From Vitis vinifera (Eukaryota > Streptophyta > Magnoliopsida > Vitales > Vitaceae): a stretch of 64,000 nt of DNA. The stretch covers positions 24,095,001 to 24,159,000 of the forward strand of contig NC_081818.1 in NCBI RefSeq assembly GCF_030704535.1, in the 5' to 3' direction. Under the pieces are notes generated by a model. The model did no database searches, had not been told where the DNA came from, and was given only the letters and a program-made list of their open reading frames with translations. Made by a program: the position numbers and the translations under genes. Shown here one piece after another: positions 35,478 through 48,331 of this stretch (position 1 is its first letter; each line of letters begins with the position of its first letter).

Positions 35478-36398
35478 ACAAATGCTTTGTGCTCTGTTCA
35501 AACTTCATGTTTCTTGTCTTTGTTTTCTTTTCATTTCATTTGCTTGCATGGAGATCAAGTACTGAAAATAAGTTTTAAAAAAATATATCATAAAATGTTC
35601 CATACATGCCAAGAAGCAAGAAAAGATGCAGAGTTCAAACATTTGAAATAGAGAATGGAAGGCCAATTCATACAGAGTTCCGATTGAGGGACGAAATGCC
35701 CTGTAAGAATCAGGTGGCCTTTAGGAGGAAGTCTGGGATCCTGATCCTGCCTTGCTTAGCCATTTGTTGTGAGCATGTGGAGGCATTACAATTAGGAAAA
35801 TTTCCCCAAGACATGAACATGATCATGATCATATTTCGAACTTCCAGAGCACTTGAATTTGTATCCAAACATCTGTTCTTGATGCCTTGCTCCTAACATT
35901 ATCAGGCGAAATTCTTTTTCTGTCATGGAAAATCTGGTCCCAGAACTTGCTTTCAAGCATGACCAAATTTTTTTCTTGACTGAAAATTTTCCTTAGATTG
36001 ATTTTTATTTTTGGTTGGAATATAATAAATAGGGTCACTTCATGGTGGGCCAAGTTCTTTCTTTATGCCGGCCTGGCAAGTTTTCATCGATTGCTGAACA
36101 AAAGCAATATGATGGAGAGGGGCCAAGTCCACGACATGCATATAAGGACAGCAAAACAACAAAATGATCAACAGAAACAGACGAATCTGAAGCTAACACA
36201 GCTGAAATGAGAATGTTATAAAGACAAGGAAAATAATCCAAATGAGAACAATCAGTCAAAAATGAGAAGACAAAGACAATAAATTGACACAAAAGTTACA
36301 AAAGAGGTTGATTCCCCAACTATGAGGTAAATTAACACCAAAACAAATGAAGACAGTTCCAGGAGCATTGGCTGCTCAGTCATGGCTCCCAAACTCCA
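35478..36398. other. Spacer between UGT genes 1 and 2
   Basis: No recognisable gene. A 96-codon frame at 35606-35896 has no family features. 36041-36090 carries a block (GTGGGCC ... TTTATGCCGGCCTGGCAAG) that recurs upstream of other UGT copies. Confidence 0.45.
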
Positions 36399-36409
36399 TA
36401 TATAAAAAA
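36399..36409 (+). promoter_or_regulatory. TATA box of UGT gene 2
   Basis: TATATAAAAAA lies 62-72 bp upstream of the ATG. The 5' leader in between is short and A-rich. Confidence 0.65.
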
Positions 36410-36470
36410 GGCGAGTTTGTAACAACAAATACATATAAGCAAAATCTGTGAGAATTCTGAGAGAATAAAA

Positions 36471-38315
36471 ATGGGCAATCCACATATTTTAGTTATACCT
36501 TATCCAGCTCAAGGGCATGTAATTCCCCTCCTGGAGCTCTCACAACACTTGGTCAAGCATGGCTTTAAAATCACATTTGTAAACACAGAGTTCAATCACA
36601 AGCGGGTCACGAACGCATTGACAAAGAAGGATGATGTAGGGGATCATATTCATCTGGTTTCAATCCCCGATGGCTTGGAAGCCTGGGAGGATAGGAATGA
36701 TTTGGGGAAGTTAACAGAAGTGGGCTTCCGCATCATGCCCAAGAAGCTGGAGGAGCTCATAGAAGAGATCAACGGGTCAGATGATGATAATATCACTTGT
36801 GTTATTGCTGATGAAAGTATGGGATGGGCGCTTGAAGTTGCAGAGAAAATGGGAATCCAGCGAGCCGTCTTCTGGCCAGCATCAGCTACACTGCTGGCCT
36901 TATTTTTTAGTGTCCAAAAGCTGATTGATGATGGAATCGTTGACAATAATGGTGAGACCTATTACCAACCTCTTATTTTTCTGTTAACTGCTTAATCCAA
37001 CACAACAGTCGTACAAATTTTTGGTAATTGCCATGTAACAATTGAAAACAATTCGCAATGGGCATGAATAATCAAAGTGTGCACCATAAAACCAGGATAT
37101 ATATGCTTTGTCAAAAAAAATGGTTCTATTTCAGGACACCTTATATAACAATAGTAATGATGATGATGAAAATATTTATCTTAAGGGCTTGTCATAATGT
37201 ATATATTGCAGCAATTATAACCATAAAAGAGATACACATTTTACTCTAACAAAACCAATTGGATCATATCAATGATCGAATCCAACTTGCTTATGGGTAA
37301 ATTATAGATCATATTGCAGACAAACTTTTGGCACAAAAACTAAGAAACACTTCTACATAGGACTAAAGAGAAATATGTCAAGGTTAATTAAGTTGTGAGG
37401 TCCTTGATGTCGGTTGGAATTTTTTTTGCAGGAACTCCTACTAAACACCAGATGATTAAATTGTCAGAAACCATGCCTGCCATGAACACAGCACAATTCG
37501 TATGGGCCTGCATAGGTGACTTGTCCACACAAAAAATTGTCTTTGATGTTATTTTAAGAAACAACAAAGCTTTGCTTTTGGCAGAATGGGTCATTTGTAA
37601 CTCAAGTTATGACCTTGAGCCTGGAACATTTACCTTAGCTCCAGAGATCCTACCCATAGGCCCACTTTTGGCAAGTAGCAGGCTTGGAAAGTCAGCAGGA
37701 TACTTCTGGCCAGAAGACTCAACCTGCCTGCAATGGCTTGATCAGCAGCCACCCTGCTCAGTCATATATGTTGCATTTGGAAGCTTCACAGTTTTTGACA
37801 AAACTCAGTTCCAAGAATTGGCTCTAGGGCTTGAACTCTCCAACAGGCCATTCCTGTGGGTTGTGCGGCCCGATATTACCAGTGGGACAAATGATGCTTA
37901 CCCAGAAGGATTTCAAGAGAGAGTATCCTCCCAAGGGCTGATGGTAGGCTGGGCTCCACAGCAGATGGTTCTGAGTCATCCTTCCATTGCTTGCTTCTTG
38001 AGCCATTGTGGTTGGAACTCTACCATGGAAGGTGTCAGCAATGGGGTCCCTTTCCTGTGCTGGCCTTACTTTGCTGACCAGTTCCTTAATAAGACCTACA
38101 TCTGTGATATTTGGAAGGTCGGATTGGGGTTTGATCCAGCTGAAAATGGGATCATCATGCGAGAAGAAATCAGAAATAAGATGGAGCTACTGTTTGGTGA
38201 GAGCGAGTTTAAGGCAAGAGCTTTAAATCTCAAGGAAATGGCCATGAATGGTGTCCAAGAAGGTGGCTGCTCTTCCAAAAATTTCAAGAATTTCATTGAA
38301 TGGATTAAGGCATAG
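36471..38315 (+). CDS. UGT83A1: UDP-glycosyltransferase, UGT83A1-like, gene 2 (exons 36471-36951, 37432-38315)
   Basis: GT1 glycosyltransferase, 454 residues, same architecture as gene 1. YPAQGHV carries catalytic His 16 and CVIADES gives Asp 114. The PSPG box at about 334-377 runs from WAPQQMVLSHPS through HCGWNSTMEG to FADQ. The phase-1 intron is 480 bp with donor GGTGAGACC, shared with genes 1 and 3. The start MGNPH sits in AAAATGGGC and is preceded by a good TATA box. Nothing in the frame is broken, so it is probably functional. The donor is likely UDP-glucose from the final Gln of the box; the acceptor cannot be inferred. Confidence 0.94.
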
Positions 38316-39526
38316 ACATTTTTCTTATCTGTTTGGCATGGAAAAAGAACATGAAAAGGAAGGCACAAAGAGAATATCAATGTGAAAACCTTGCCTAACT
38401 CAGTAACTACTAATGAGTATCCATGTCTTACCTTTTCTAATACATTCCTAATATCTCAACCATGGTTTGAAACAGTTCATTAGCCAACATAAAACCCCCT
38501 TCCTTGTTTACCCAAGATGCAAAAGGCTTCTGACAAATTCAATCCTAGCTATCCATTCCTTCTATTCTTCATCCTCACCACCCAATCCACTTCATTGATT
38601 TCCAATTTTCCCTGCATTAACTCTATACAATTTATTTCATATTATTTTTTCCCCATAATATAAATTCCTCAAACTTGTACCTCTTAACCATACACTTGAT
38701 TCAAAATCTCAACACTATGCTCATTTAATTCTCAACCCCATCCTCAGTATGTATTCTCATCATCATGAACCACATAAGAGAACTCTGATTTAACTAAAGT
38801 CAATTTAATCCAAACTTCAATATCTTTATTTTTTAAAAGATTCAAATCAACAAAATAAATTCTCAAACATGCATCCTGTTAATATGACATAAATTTAACG
38901 TGGATTTTTTGTTAAAATATTTTGTAAATTGACCCAATCGAAAATGGATACACCAACCGTTACCAAAGGTTTGGCTCTACTCCAATACATCCTATGAATG
39001 GTTTGCTTACGAATATCCTTCGGGTCCTGTTTTATAAATCAAGCCCAGTGATGGCATGATTTGAAAATTCCATCCAACTAATTCATGAGAATGATTTTCT
39101 TTTGGTATTATTTAATTGATCAATCAAATAGTGGATCCAGTTCCTTTCTCTATGCCAACACGACAAGATTTCTTTTGTGATGATCCATGTTAACTAAGTC
39201 TGTCTGCAAATCCAAGCACTTCTCATCTTTTTCCAAGTACCATGAAGATGACATATATCTAATGACGTTGAACCAATAGAAGGAACATAAGCAAAAACCA
39301 TAGTCGATGAATCTGAAGCCAATACATGGCATAAGAGAGCTATAAAAACAAAGAAAATAAACCAAACCATAGAAAAAACCCAAAAGAAAACAACAAAGAT
39401 AATGGATCAACTCACTGAGAAACAAAAGCATTGGATTCCTCAACTGGGAGATAAATAAATGCCAAAAGGAATGAAGACAACACCTTGAGCATTGGATCCT
39501 CAGCCATGAATTTACACCAGCCTCCA
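38316..39526. other. Spacer between UGT genes 2 and 3
   Basis: No gene seen. 39130-39175 shows the conserved upstream block of the cluster (GTGGATCCAGTTCCTTTCTC then TATGCC). Confidence 0.45.
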
Positions 39527-39534
39527 TATAAAAG
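39527..39534 (+). promoter_or_regulatory. TATA box of UGT gene 3
   Basis: TATAAAAG, 75-82 bp upstream of the ATG at 39609. Confidence 0.6.
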
Positions 39535-39608
39535 TGACATGAACTTGAGTCTAAATCTATACTTTCATATCTGAAAAAGCTGTGACAAGTATAAGAAAAA
39601 GAATTAAA

Positions 39609-41374
39609 ATGGGCAAGAAGCCACATGTTTTAGCTCTACCTTATCCAGCGCAAGGGCATGTGATTCCCCTCATTGAACTCTCACAATGGTTAGTCAAGCT
39701 TGGCTTCAAAGTCACATTTGTAAACTCAGATTTTAATCATAAGCGGGTTGTGAACGCATTGTCGGCAAAGGATGATATAGGGGGTCAGATTCGTCTGGTT
39801 TCCATTCCAGATGGATTAGAGGCTTGGGAGGATAGAAATGACCTGGGGAAGCTAACTAAAGCAATCCTTCGTGTTATGCCTGGCAAGCTGGAAGAGCTAA
39901 TAGAAGAGATCAATGGTTCGGATGATGAGATCACTTGTGTTATAGCTGATGGGAATTTGGGATGGGCTATGGGAGTTGCAGAGAAGATGGGAATAAAACG
40001 AGCAGCCTTCTGGCCAGCAGCAGCTGCCCTACTGGCATTGATATTTAGTGTCCGAAAGCTGGTTGACGATGGAATCCTCACAAATGAAGGTGAGACCCTT
40101 TGTCTAAAGAAAATTCCACCAACCCCCTTCCAAGTCAAAAACATCTTTGCTTCTATTATTTTCTTTTTTCTTTGGGCAACAAGATCTGGATGATTCAATT
40201 GGTCATCTTATGAACATACTCATGAACAGAACGCTTCTAAGAGTCATTGGTGGTATATCTTGGAGTGGTTATTGACCGTTGGTATTTGCACGTATTTGCT
40301 CGTAACGATTATAACTTTAAGACAGTATCTCTCCAAAAACAAGTCAACTTTTCCTAACTCCGTCTTAAGGATATAAATTGTGGTCTTGTTCCAACTAATA
40401 ATTTTTATTTCATTTTAAGATTAAAGTGTTTAAGAGTAGAAATTTCATATTTTGATGAAAGTCCTCAATTTCTGTTGGATTTTTTTTTAGGAATTCCTGT
40501 GAAAAACCAGATGATTAAATTGTCAGAGACCATGCCTGCCATGAACACGGCACACTTTGCATGGACTTGCATTGGTGACTTGAACACCCAAAAATTTCTT
40601 TTTGATCTGATTAGAAGAAACAACAAAGACATTCTACCAGCAGAATGGCTCGTTTGCAACTCCATTTATGACCTTGAGCCTGCAGCATTTAACTTAGCAC
40701 CTGAGATGCTACCTATAGGCCCACTTCTGGCGAGCAATCGGCTTGGCAAGTCCATAGGGAATTTCTGGCCAGAAGACTCAACTTGCCTGAGATGGCTTGA
40801 TAACCAGACAGCTTGCTCGGTCATATATGTTGCATTTGGAAGCTTCACAGTCTTTGATGAAACCCAGTTCCAGGAATTGGCTCTGGGGCTTGAACTCACC
40901 AACAGTCCGTTCCTGTGGGTTGTGCGGCCTGATATCACCACCGGGAAACATGAGGACTACCCAGAAGGATTTCAAGAGAGGGTAGGCACTCGTGGGCTGA
41001 TGGTGGGCTGGGCACCGCAGCAGAAGGTTCTGAGTCATCCTTCCATTGCTTGCTTCTTGAGCCATTGTGGTTGGAACTCTACCATGGAAGGTGTCAGCAA
41101 TGGGGTTCCTTTCCTGTGCTGGCCTTACTTTGCTGACCAGTTTCTAAACCAGGGGTACATTTGTGATGTTTGGAAGGTAGGACTGGGGTTTAACCGAGAT
41201 GAGAGGGGCATAATCCAGCAAGGAGAAATTAAGAACAAGGTGAACCAACTGCTCCTTGATGAAAAAATCAAAGCAAGGGCTATGGTCCTCAAGGAAATGG
41301 CTATGAATAGTGTTACAGAAGGTGGCAACTCTCACAAGAATTTCAAGAATTTTATTGAATGGATTAAATCATAG
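39609..41374 (+). CDS. UGT83A1: UDP-glycosyltransferase, UGT83A1-like, gene 3 (exons 39609-40089, 40491-41374)
   Basis: GT1 glycosyltransferase of 454 residues. I start it at MGKKPHVLALPYPAQGHV because the other copies start at the same place in the same A-rich context. In-frame codons back to 39582 contain no ATG before it. Catalytic His is at 17 and the Asp sits in CVIADGNLGWAMGVA. The PSPG box at about 334-377 is complete, from WAPQQKVLSHPS to FADQ. The intron is 401 bp. The exon-2 opening MIKLSETMPAMNTA is shared with gene 2, so these two are close paralogues. No lesion was found. Confidence 0.94.
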
Positions 41375-41412
41375 ACAAATAACTCAAGTTCTGCGCGCAA
41401 GCACCAAATAGA

Positions 41413-41760
41413 CTGTGGAAGGACACCGATATGGAACTAATTGGTATCCACTTTCTGATGCTTTGCCAAATAATAGTTCTATTTGTAATCGGATTAAAGA
41501 AAAACATTTCATAAACTTGTATGCCAAGCAGTTAGGGCAACAGGATTTTCTACTTTAAGGTACGTTAGACATTGAAAGCACTTCAAAGTAACAAAACATT
41601 GAGAGTTAAAACAAAGAAATGGATGGGTTGACAATCTCTGCCAGTCTTCAATTGTAAGGGAGCCAACCACCTTCAGCATCAGGGGAACCATTTTGCGTGG
41701 TTGTTTGTGTAAAAGCATGTTGATTGGCTTTACCATGGGAAAAATTTTTCCACAATACCT
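41413..41760. repeat. Duplicated spacer segment, copy A
   Basis: Resembles 43863-44178 over most of its length. Shared stretches include GGACACCGA(T/C)ATGGAACTA, CTTTCTGATGCTTTGCC and CCTTCAGCATCAGGGGA. On the minus strand both copies keep a partly open frame (KAENPVALT in copy B, KVENPVALT in copy A), but I do not recognise a protein. Confidence 0.6.
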
Positions 41761-42526
41761 GAGTTCTTAAAGGAAACAAATTGAAGAGCTTTGCTAAAGA
41801 GTATTCCTTTACAAGCATTATTTGCTATAGAACCTTATGGGTGGAGCTCCCATTCTTATCCTATTGCATCAAAATTTAATCTCAAAGGAGTGTGGAACTA
41901 CTTTAAGAACCTCAACCTCACTCCAATAAATACTTGACATATTCTGACTAACCCCAAATCAGAAGATGCCTTTGATAATCTACCTGCATAGGAAAATTGG
42001 TTATAAGTAAGTTCACCATGCAATTGAACACCTCATCGAATGAACTATTTGATGTGTATTACTGTATTAAGTATGCTAAAGAAATATCAGAAAATCTGAA
42101 TAAGAAATATATCTTGGAAAATATCGGGACCTAAAAATATTGCATAAGAAATTTCATAAATTTTCAAATAATTGGGGATAGATATGCATCATCTCAAATT
42201 CATGCCTACCATATATTTATCAATGACCTAGCCAATGCAGATATACAACTTCTTGAACCTTTTATAGCTATGTACCTTATAAAAATCCTTTGAAATCTTG
42301 AAAAGGTCATATGAATAATATGAAGCATAAAAGGAAGCAAATGTTCCTTGAAACTGTCATCACCCACACCCAAATCGGGGAACAAAACAGAATAAAGGAC
42401 AAGATTGAAAAAGCCAAGGAGCAATCCTCCAAGGTAAGGTAAATTAAATAGAGTGAAAGCCTAAGTCAGACAACAAAAATAGGTCAAGGAAATAGACCAC
42501 CAAGCCTAACTCCAACCCAACTTGGT
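41761..42526. other. Spacer, no feature seen
   Basis: AT-rich sequence without convincing frames or repeats. Confidence 0.4.
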
Positions 42527-42975
42527 TAGGAATGGCATCGGGGCAGGTTCGGGACGGGTCGCCCCCATCCCAACCCCGCCCCGTTTATTAAAAACAATTC
42601 ACATCCCCATCCCGTTTAACTTCTTTTTTAAAATTATTTTTAAATTTTTTAATTATATTAAAATAAATATATTTTATATAATAATAAAATTATTATATTT
42701 TTTATAACTTATTTTATTAAATTTTTTTATTATTATCTATATATTAAAAATAGTAAAATAAAATTTTAAATTAAATTAAATTTTAAAATTTAAATTTAAT
42801 TTAATTTTAAAATTAATTTTATATATAATCGAAGCGGGATGGGGCAATACCCGAACCCGTCCCGAATTTAAAAAAAAAAATTCATATCCATCTCAAATCC
42901 GTTTATTAAATTTAAATATCGTCCCATTAAGGGTAAAGTGGGACGGGTACCCGAAAAAACCCGCCCCCATCCCTG
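42527..42975. mobile_element. hAT-like MITE
   Basis: An 8-bp direct repeat AACTTGGT flanks it (42519-42526 and 42976-42983). The ends are short inverted repeats, TAGGAATGG and, read inward from the right, CAGGGATGG. GC-rich arms (GACGGGTCGCCCCCATCCC and similar) surround a very AT-rich core. The 8-bp duplication points to hAT. Related sequence occurs in the 483-bp tandem repeats at 52655-54592. Confidence 0.7.
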
Positions 42976-43862
42976 AACTTGGTAAACAAAGTCCACAACT
43001 TTACAATAAAGGAGAAAGGAAACCACTTTGCCTCAACACCACCATTGAAATAAGAGTGAGTGGTACACCCTAAAGCTAATTTGGCAAAGACAAAGATCAT
43101 AGCATAGGCTGCTCGCCTACACAAACTTAGGAGAAATCACAATCCCCAAACGTAATAAAGAAAAAATAAAATAAAATAAAATAGAGAAGACAAATAATTT
43201 ATTTGTTTTAGTGTGAAGGAAATAAAGATCAAATTTATTATAATCTTTAAAATCACACGCTTCAAACTCTTAAACTTTTCTCTACTCAAAACCCAACTCT
43301 CCAATTGTTTTTTTACCTTTTATTTGTTTTGATAAAAGGTAATTTATCTAAGTACAAACTCTATAAATATTGACTTTTCTAAAAATAAAAAATAAATAAT
43401 TTAAGTTAAATTTCAACAAATTGCATCATAACTCAAATTATTTCAATCCTACACAATTAACGAGAATAAACATAAGTCAAGTTTAAATTTTAATCAAACT
43501 TAACTGGAGAAATCATCTTTGTCTTCTTCATAACTTCATTCCTTTTACAATTACTATCATTCTTGTACCAATGAGTACTCTTAATAAAAAAAGAGAGTCT
43601 TGATCATTTTTTTGGGCTCTTTTACTTTAACAACTTCTTTAACACTAACAAAAGACTCTATATGGATTGGCTCCACTTTCACAGCTTCATCTAAATTTGT
43701 CTTTCCAATTAAAGTGTATAAGTTTTTCACCTTTTTCTCTTTTCATAACTATCAAAGCACCTTTATTAATCTTCATAATATAATTTATTTGTTTTTTTAG
43801 AAAAATCATAACCCAAATTGTCCAAAGCCCCCTGAAGAAATTAAGCTTCTCATCAAATATAA
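42976..43862. other. Spacer, no gene seen
   Basis: AT-rich sequence with an (AAAAT)n-like patch near 43160-43180. Confidence 0.4.
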
Positions 43863-44178
43863 TGTGGAAGAAGGACACCGACATGGAACTAGTCAGTTGG
43901 TGTCCGCTTTCTGATGCTTTGCCAAATAGTATTTCTCTTTTAAAGCAGATGAAAGAAAAAAGTTCCATTAAGCTTGTACGAGAAACAGTTAAGGCAACTG
44001 GATTTTCTGCTTTAATATATGCTATAAACGGAGAGTCAAAAGCAGCAAAAGTTTGAGAGTAAATCAAATTGTAAGGGAACCAAACGCCTTCAGCATCAGG
44101 GGACCCATTTTGCCTGGATGTTAGTGTAAAGTATGTTGATTGGCTCGCCATGGGAAAAGAATTTCCCCAATACTTGGA
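43863..44178. repeat. Duplicated spacer segment, copy B
   Basis: Partner of 41413-41760 in the same orientation. It lies between gene 3 and the decayed UGT copy at 44761. Confidence 0.6.
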
Positions 44179-44685
44179 ATGCACTTGAGTTTCACACTCT
44201 TGATGGTCTTAGGGCTGTCCCTTCGGCTCTGATTGTTATTGATTGAAATGAGTTATTAGGCAAATTTGGATCCAAAAAACCTCCCCAGAAATGGCCTTGG
44301 CTTCATCAGATGAACAGGGGTTTACCTTTCTCCAGTGCATCTCCCAGATGTCCCATTAACCAATTAACTGTTATATGAATCAGTCAAATGGTGGGCCCCT
44401 AGTTCTCTCTCTAATCCAGCCGGGCCAGATCATCTCCATTATTGAAGACAGGGATATAATGAAGAGGGGACAACTCCCTGGCTCCCTGGCTGTTTGTCTC
44501 TGAAAGAACCATTATGGTAGCATTATAGAGGTGCAATGAAGGAAAATTGACCTATTGATATGACAGTGCCACCAGAAGTGGACTGCAAGGACAAGAACTG
44601 CAAACCAAATGATAGCAAAAAGACAAAAATAAGATGAATATGGTGAATTGCGCTGAAAAGCAAAGGTACCTACTGTTTTAGTCGC

Positions 44686-44693
44686 TATAAAAA
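44686..44693 (+). promoter_or_regulatory. Relic TATA box of the decayed UGT copy
   Basis: TATAAAAA, 68-75 bp before the relic ATG at 44761, the same spacing as in genes 2 and 3. Confidence 0.45.
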
Positions 44694-44760
44694 CGAATAG
44701 GATTTGGAGTTTGTAACTAATTAAATATAGCATAATTACAAGCAGAGAACTAAAATATTA

Positions 44761-45434
44761 ATGGGCAGTCGACATGCTTAATTTTATCTTTACCGTATCC
44801 AACTCAAGGCCATGCAATTCCCCTGGTAGAGCTCTCACAACACCTAGTCAAGCATGGTCTCAAAGTCACCTTTGTAAACAGAGAGTTTGATCATAAGCAG
44901 GGTTGTGGGCATGTTGACGGCGAGGAAGTAGGGACCAGATTCATCTGTTTCAATCCTAGACTATAATGATCTGTTCACTCTCATATGGATAGTGTTCTCG
45001 ATAGTCAAAGATTCTTATAACTTTAAAACATATTTATATAATTAAGAAAAATTAATATATACAAAGTATCAATAATTTTTTTATCGGTTTTGTACGAGAA
45101 ATCACAATCATTATAGAGACAACATCCTCATTTTATCTCATAAAATTATCATACTAATTTTCAAAGTAATAGTTCTATCATTTTGAATTAAGAAATTGTC
45201 AACTTAATCTTACTAACATAATGCACTAACACAAGGACCTTGAGCCTACAGCTTTTACCTTAGATCATAAGACAGTAACTGTTGACCAACCTTTGGCAAG
45301 TAACCAGGTTGGAAGACAGCTTGTCTGAAATGGCTTGACAATTAAACAGCCAGTCTACTCAGTCATAAATGTTGCATTTGGAAGCTTCAATGTTCTTGAG
45401 AAACAGCAATGGGGTTCCTTTCTTGTGCTGGTAT
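44761..45434 (+). pseudogene. Decayed UGT83A1-like copy
   Basis: The exon-1 start ATGGGCAGTCGACATGC and about 200 bp after it match the other copies, including CCAACTCAAGGCCATGC for the catalytic-His motif. Frameshifts begin within the first ten codons and the match ends near 44965. An exon-2 remnant at 45235-45405 has ACCTTGAGCCTACAGC and GTTGCATTTGGAAGCTTCAA. It then jumps to AGCAATGGGGTTCC (the SNGVPFLCW part of the PSPG box), so about 250 bp are deleted. It cannot encode an enzyme. Confidence 0.85.
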
Positions 45435-46089
45435 AGGGTGTAGGATTGGCATATTGATCAACCATCAACATTACAGTCATATTTTTCCATGAGCCTGACA
45501 TATTAATGAGCCTGATTCTTTCTTTAAGCCAGACATGCAAAATTTTCCTGAATATTCAAGAAAGAATCTAATAAAGATGATCCAAACCCTGTGTTGGAGA
45601 TGTGAAATCCTAGATCTCATTTTTTCTATGGCATTTTTAAATGGTTGGAAGCAAGGGATGTAATTTGGTCGACTTGATCCTATCCAACACTAATATAAAG
45701 ATTTCATTTTTCTAACTCAAACTCGGTTTGGATTGAACTTGATCTAAGGTTAGGATGCCTGAACATAACCCAAATCCAGTATCTTTAAATGCTTTTGAAA
45801 CAATTTGAAAGAAAAACAAAAAAAAAAAAGATAAATGCTAATGATATGATATATGACTTCAATTTCCAACCATATACTCCCGAATAAAAAACAACCATGA
45901 TAATATGAAAAAGTGTATAATGAGAATACATCGGTTAGTGGAAGATACAAGGCCAAGGAAAATGGACCCACTGATAGCAACAAGTCAAAAAAAGGTTCCA
46001 CGAGAGCACTTCGTCACGGTCCTAGAGTTCTCACGGACACCAAACAAACAGTCCGTACGTGACAACTGGCTATCTTATTTCAAGCTCCC
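45435..46089. other. Upstream region of UGT copy 4
   Basis: 45508-45550 carries the block conserved upstream of the UGT copies. From about 45766 it aligns with 54545-54810 upstream of gene 5 (CATAACCCAAATCCA, AACAACCATGATAATAT). Confidence 0.5.
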
Positions 46090-46098
46090 TATAAAAAG
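46090..46098 (+). promoter_or_regulatory. TATA box of UGT copy 4
   Basis: TATAAAAAG lies about 100 bp upstream of the ATG. A (GA)n leader follows (46165-46191). The matching region is missing in front of gene 5. Confidence 0.65.
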
Positions 46099-46939
46099 CA
46101 GTATCATAATCATTTGGAGCTTATAACTACTACTAAATATTAGCAGAATCTGTGAGGAGCATAAGAGAGAGAGAGAGAGAGAAGGAGAGAGTAAAAATGG
46201 GGAGTTTACATGTTTTAGTTATGCCTTTTCCAGCACAAGGCCATGTAATTCCCTTCATGGAGCTCTCACAAAACTTGGTCAAGCATGGCTTCAAAGTCAC
46301 ATTTGTAAACACAGACTTCTCTCAAGAGCGGATTGTGAAATCTTTCACAGGAAAGGATAATGTAGGGGATCAGATCCGTCTGGTTTCAATCCCAGATGGG
46401 TTAGAAGCCTGGGAAGATAGGAATGACATGGGGAAGTCATGTGAAGGAATTGTTCGGGTCATGCCTAAGAAGCTAGAAGAGCTCATGCAGGAAATCAATG
46501 GCAGGGACGACAATAAGATCACTTGTGTCATTGCAGATGGGAATATGGGTTGGGCTCTGGAAGTGGCAGAGAAAATGGGAATCAAGCGTGCGGTCTTCTT
46601 GCCGGCTGCAGCTGCAATGATGGTCTTGGCATATCGCATGCAAAAGCTGATTGATGATGGAATAGTAGATAATGATGGTAAGCCTCTCTGTCGCCCGCTT
46701 TTGATTGTTTTCCAACAGCATATAATGCATGGGAAAATCATACAAATGTTTGCTCACTGATCTAATTTGCCTGAAACCAAAAATTTATAATGTAGTGATT
46801 AAGGAACCTGTTTTGCTAGGATTTGCTATATATACATGCCAATATTAACCGTGGGAGATATAATTTCCTTTTCTTTCTTAATATCAAGATGGTGGCTCCG
46901 ATGATCGAACACACCAACCTTGGATCTAAGTAAATACAC

Positions 46940-47210
46940 TTGGGGTATGTTTATGTTTGGTTCCAAAAAATTTGTGAAAAAATGGTTAAAAAAAATAAAA
47001 TAAAGAGAAATAAGTAGAAGGAAAGAAAAAAAATGCTAAAAAAAAATATTTTTCTCCAATATGATTTCATCGATGAAAATCATTTAATTTTTATAAAGAA
47101 CGGGAATTTGAGGTAGCATATTAAGATAATTTATTAATTTTAATTTTTTTTTTCTCATTTTTTTTTTTTTTTTTTTTTTGTACTTTTTCAAAGAACCAAA
47201 CATATCCTAA
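46940..47210. mobile_element. MITE-like insertion in intron of copy 4
   Basis: The ends resemble inverted repeats: GGGTATGTTTATGTTTGGTTCC on the left has its counterpart AAGAACCAAACATATCC on the right. The interior is A/T homopolymer-rich. I could not fix a target duplication. Confidence 0.45.
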
Positions 47211-48210
47211 AAGATCAAATTGGCATGTAGGCAAAACTTGACATGAAATCATCATGATTGCCAGCCAAATTGACAAGGTCAAAGGACGAGGGTGCAAGAG
47301 GGACACTGTTGTTTAGGGAATCAATATTCTTAGGTAGAGAAATTATGGATCGAGTGGTGTAAGCAAAAGACACTTGTTGATAATGATACAGAGACAAAGG
47401 AAATGAGGTGTTTTAGGGGAATTAGCAGCAAGTTAGGAAAATGACCATTAGTGGATATTGTTTAAGTTGGGTCTTGGGATAGGGATAGGGGGAATTGATC
47501 ACTTGTTGATTTGAGGGGAATTATATGGTCATGATGCGGTGCTTGGCTAGCTCCTAGGCTTAACAAAGATATCTTCAAAGTTGGCAAGAAGCTCTAGCAA
47601 GTGGGGGCTATTTTGTGACTCTCTGTTGATGGCATGGATCAATTCTGTTTCAATAGAGAACAATTGAGCAATCATCCCATGCCCTACCTGGGTTACGGTT
47701 TTCTTCATACGACCCGTGACTAATTAATTTGATGACTACACTTGCAGCACCACATACGTACGTAGCACATGTTTCTTGTCGTAGTTGAACTCCATGCGGA
47801 GTTGTTTGAAATCTCACACAATGGGACAAGTGTGGCCGGTGATCCATTGGATGCTCAGACCCATGTCCGATCCTCCAAGAGAAAGGAGATCGGAATCTGT
47901 GGAGAAAGAAGAGTGTCCTGCATATGCCATTCCAACAGGAGAGAAACTTTTGACCCATTTGCTACAACCATAGGAAAATGGTTAGTTTGATTAAAAGAAA
48001 ATTTTAAAATGCGATTTTTCTCTTCGAAGTACTTTTAATGAAAGTATTTTCTTGAAAAAAAAAAGTTTATGAGAGAATCATATATCAAATAGTTTTTCAA
48101 AAAACAACTTTTTAAAAATGTTATCTAAATTTTGTTAAATGTTTGAGTTTTCTTCAAAAACAATGTTTAAGTTACAAGTATTTTTTAAAAACACTACTAA
48201 ATAGATTTTT

Positions 48211-48331
48211 AGAGTCCATTTGACAGTGATTATAGGAAACGCTTTTAATCTTTTTAATATTTGAAAATTTTTATCATTTAAGTGTTAAAAATGCTAGAAA
48301 CATTTTATAGAATCACTCCAAAACGCACTCT
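48211..48331. mobile_element. Short MITE-like inverted-repeat element in intron of copy 4
   Basis: Left end AGAGTCCATTTGACAGTGAT and right end ATCACTCCAAAACGCACTCT form imperfect inverted repeats. It is about 120 bp long and non-coding. Confidence 0.5.

Noticed and set aside
35606..35896. A 96-codon open frame as a small gene
   Set aside because: No family motifs, no promoter or intron support, and ordinary composition for spacer DNA between two UGT genes.
39150..39626. A 158-codon minus-strand frame as a gene
   Set aside because: It overlaps the UGT gene 3 promoter and start, is Phe/Cys/Ser-rich in the way reverse-complement spacer often is, and has no recognisable domain.
43687..44184. 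A 165-codon minus-strand frame as a gene
   Set aside because: Only part of it is shared with the paralogous segment at 41413-41760, where the frame is broken. No domain was recognised.
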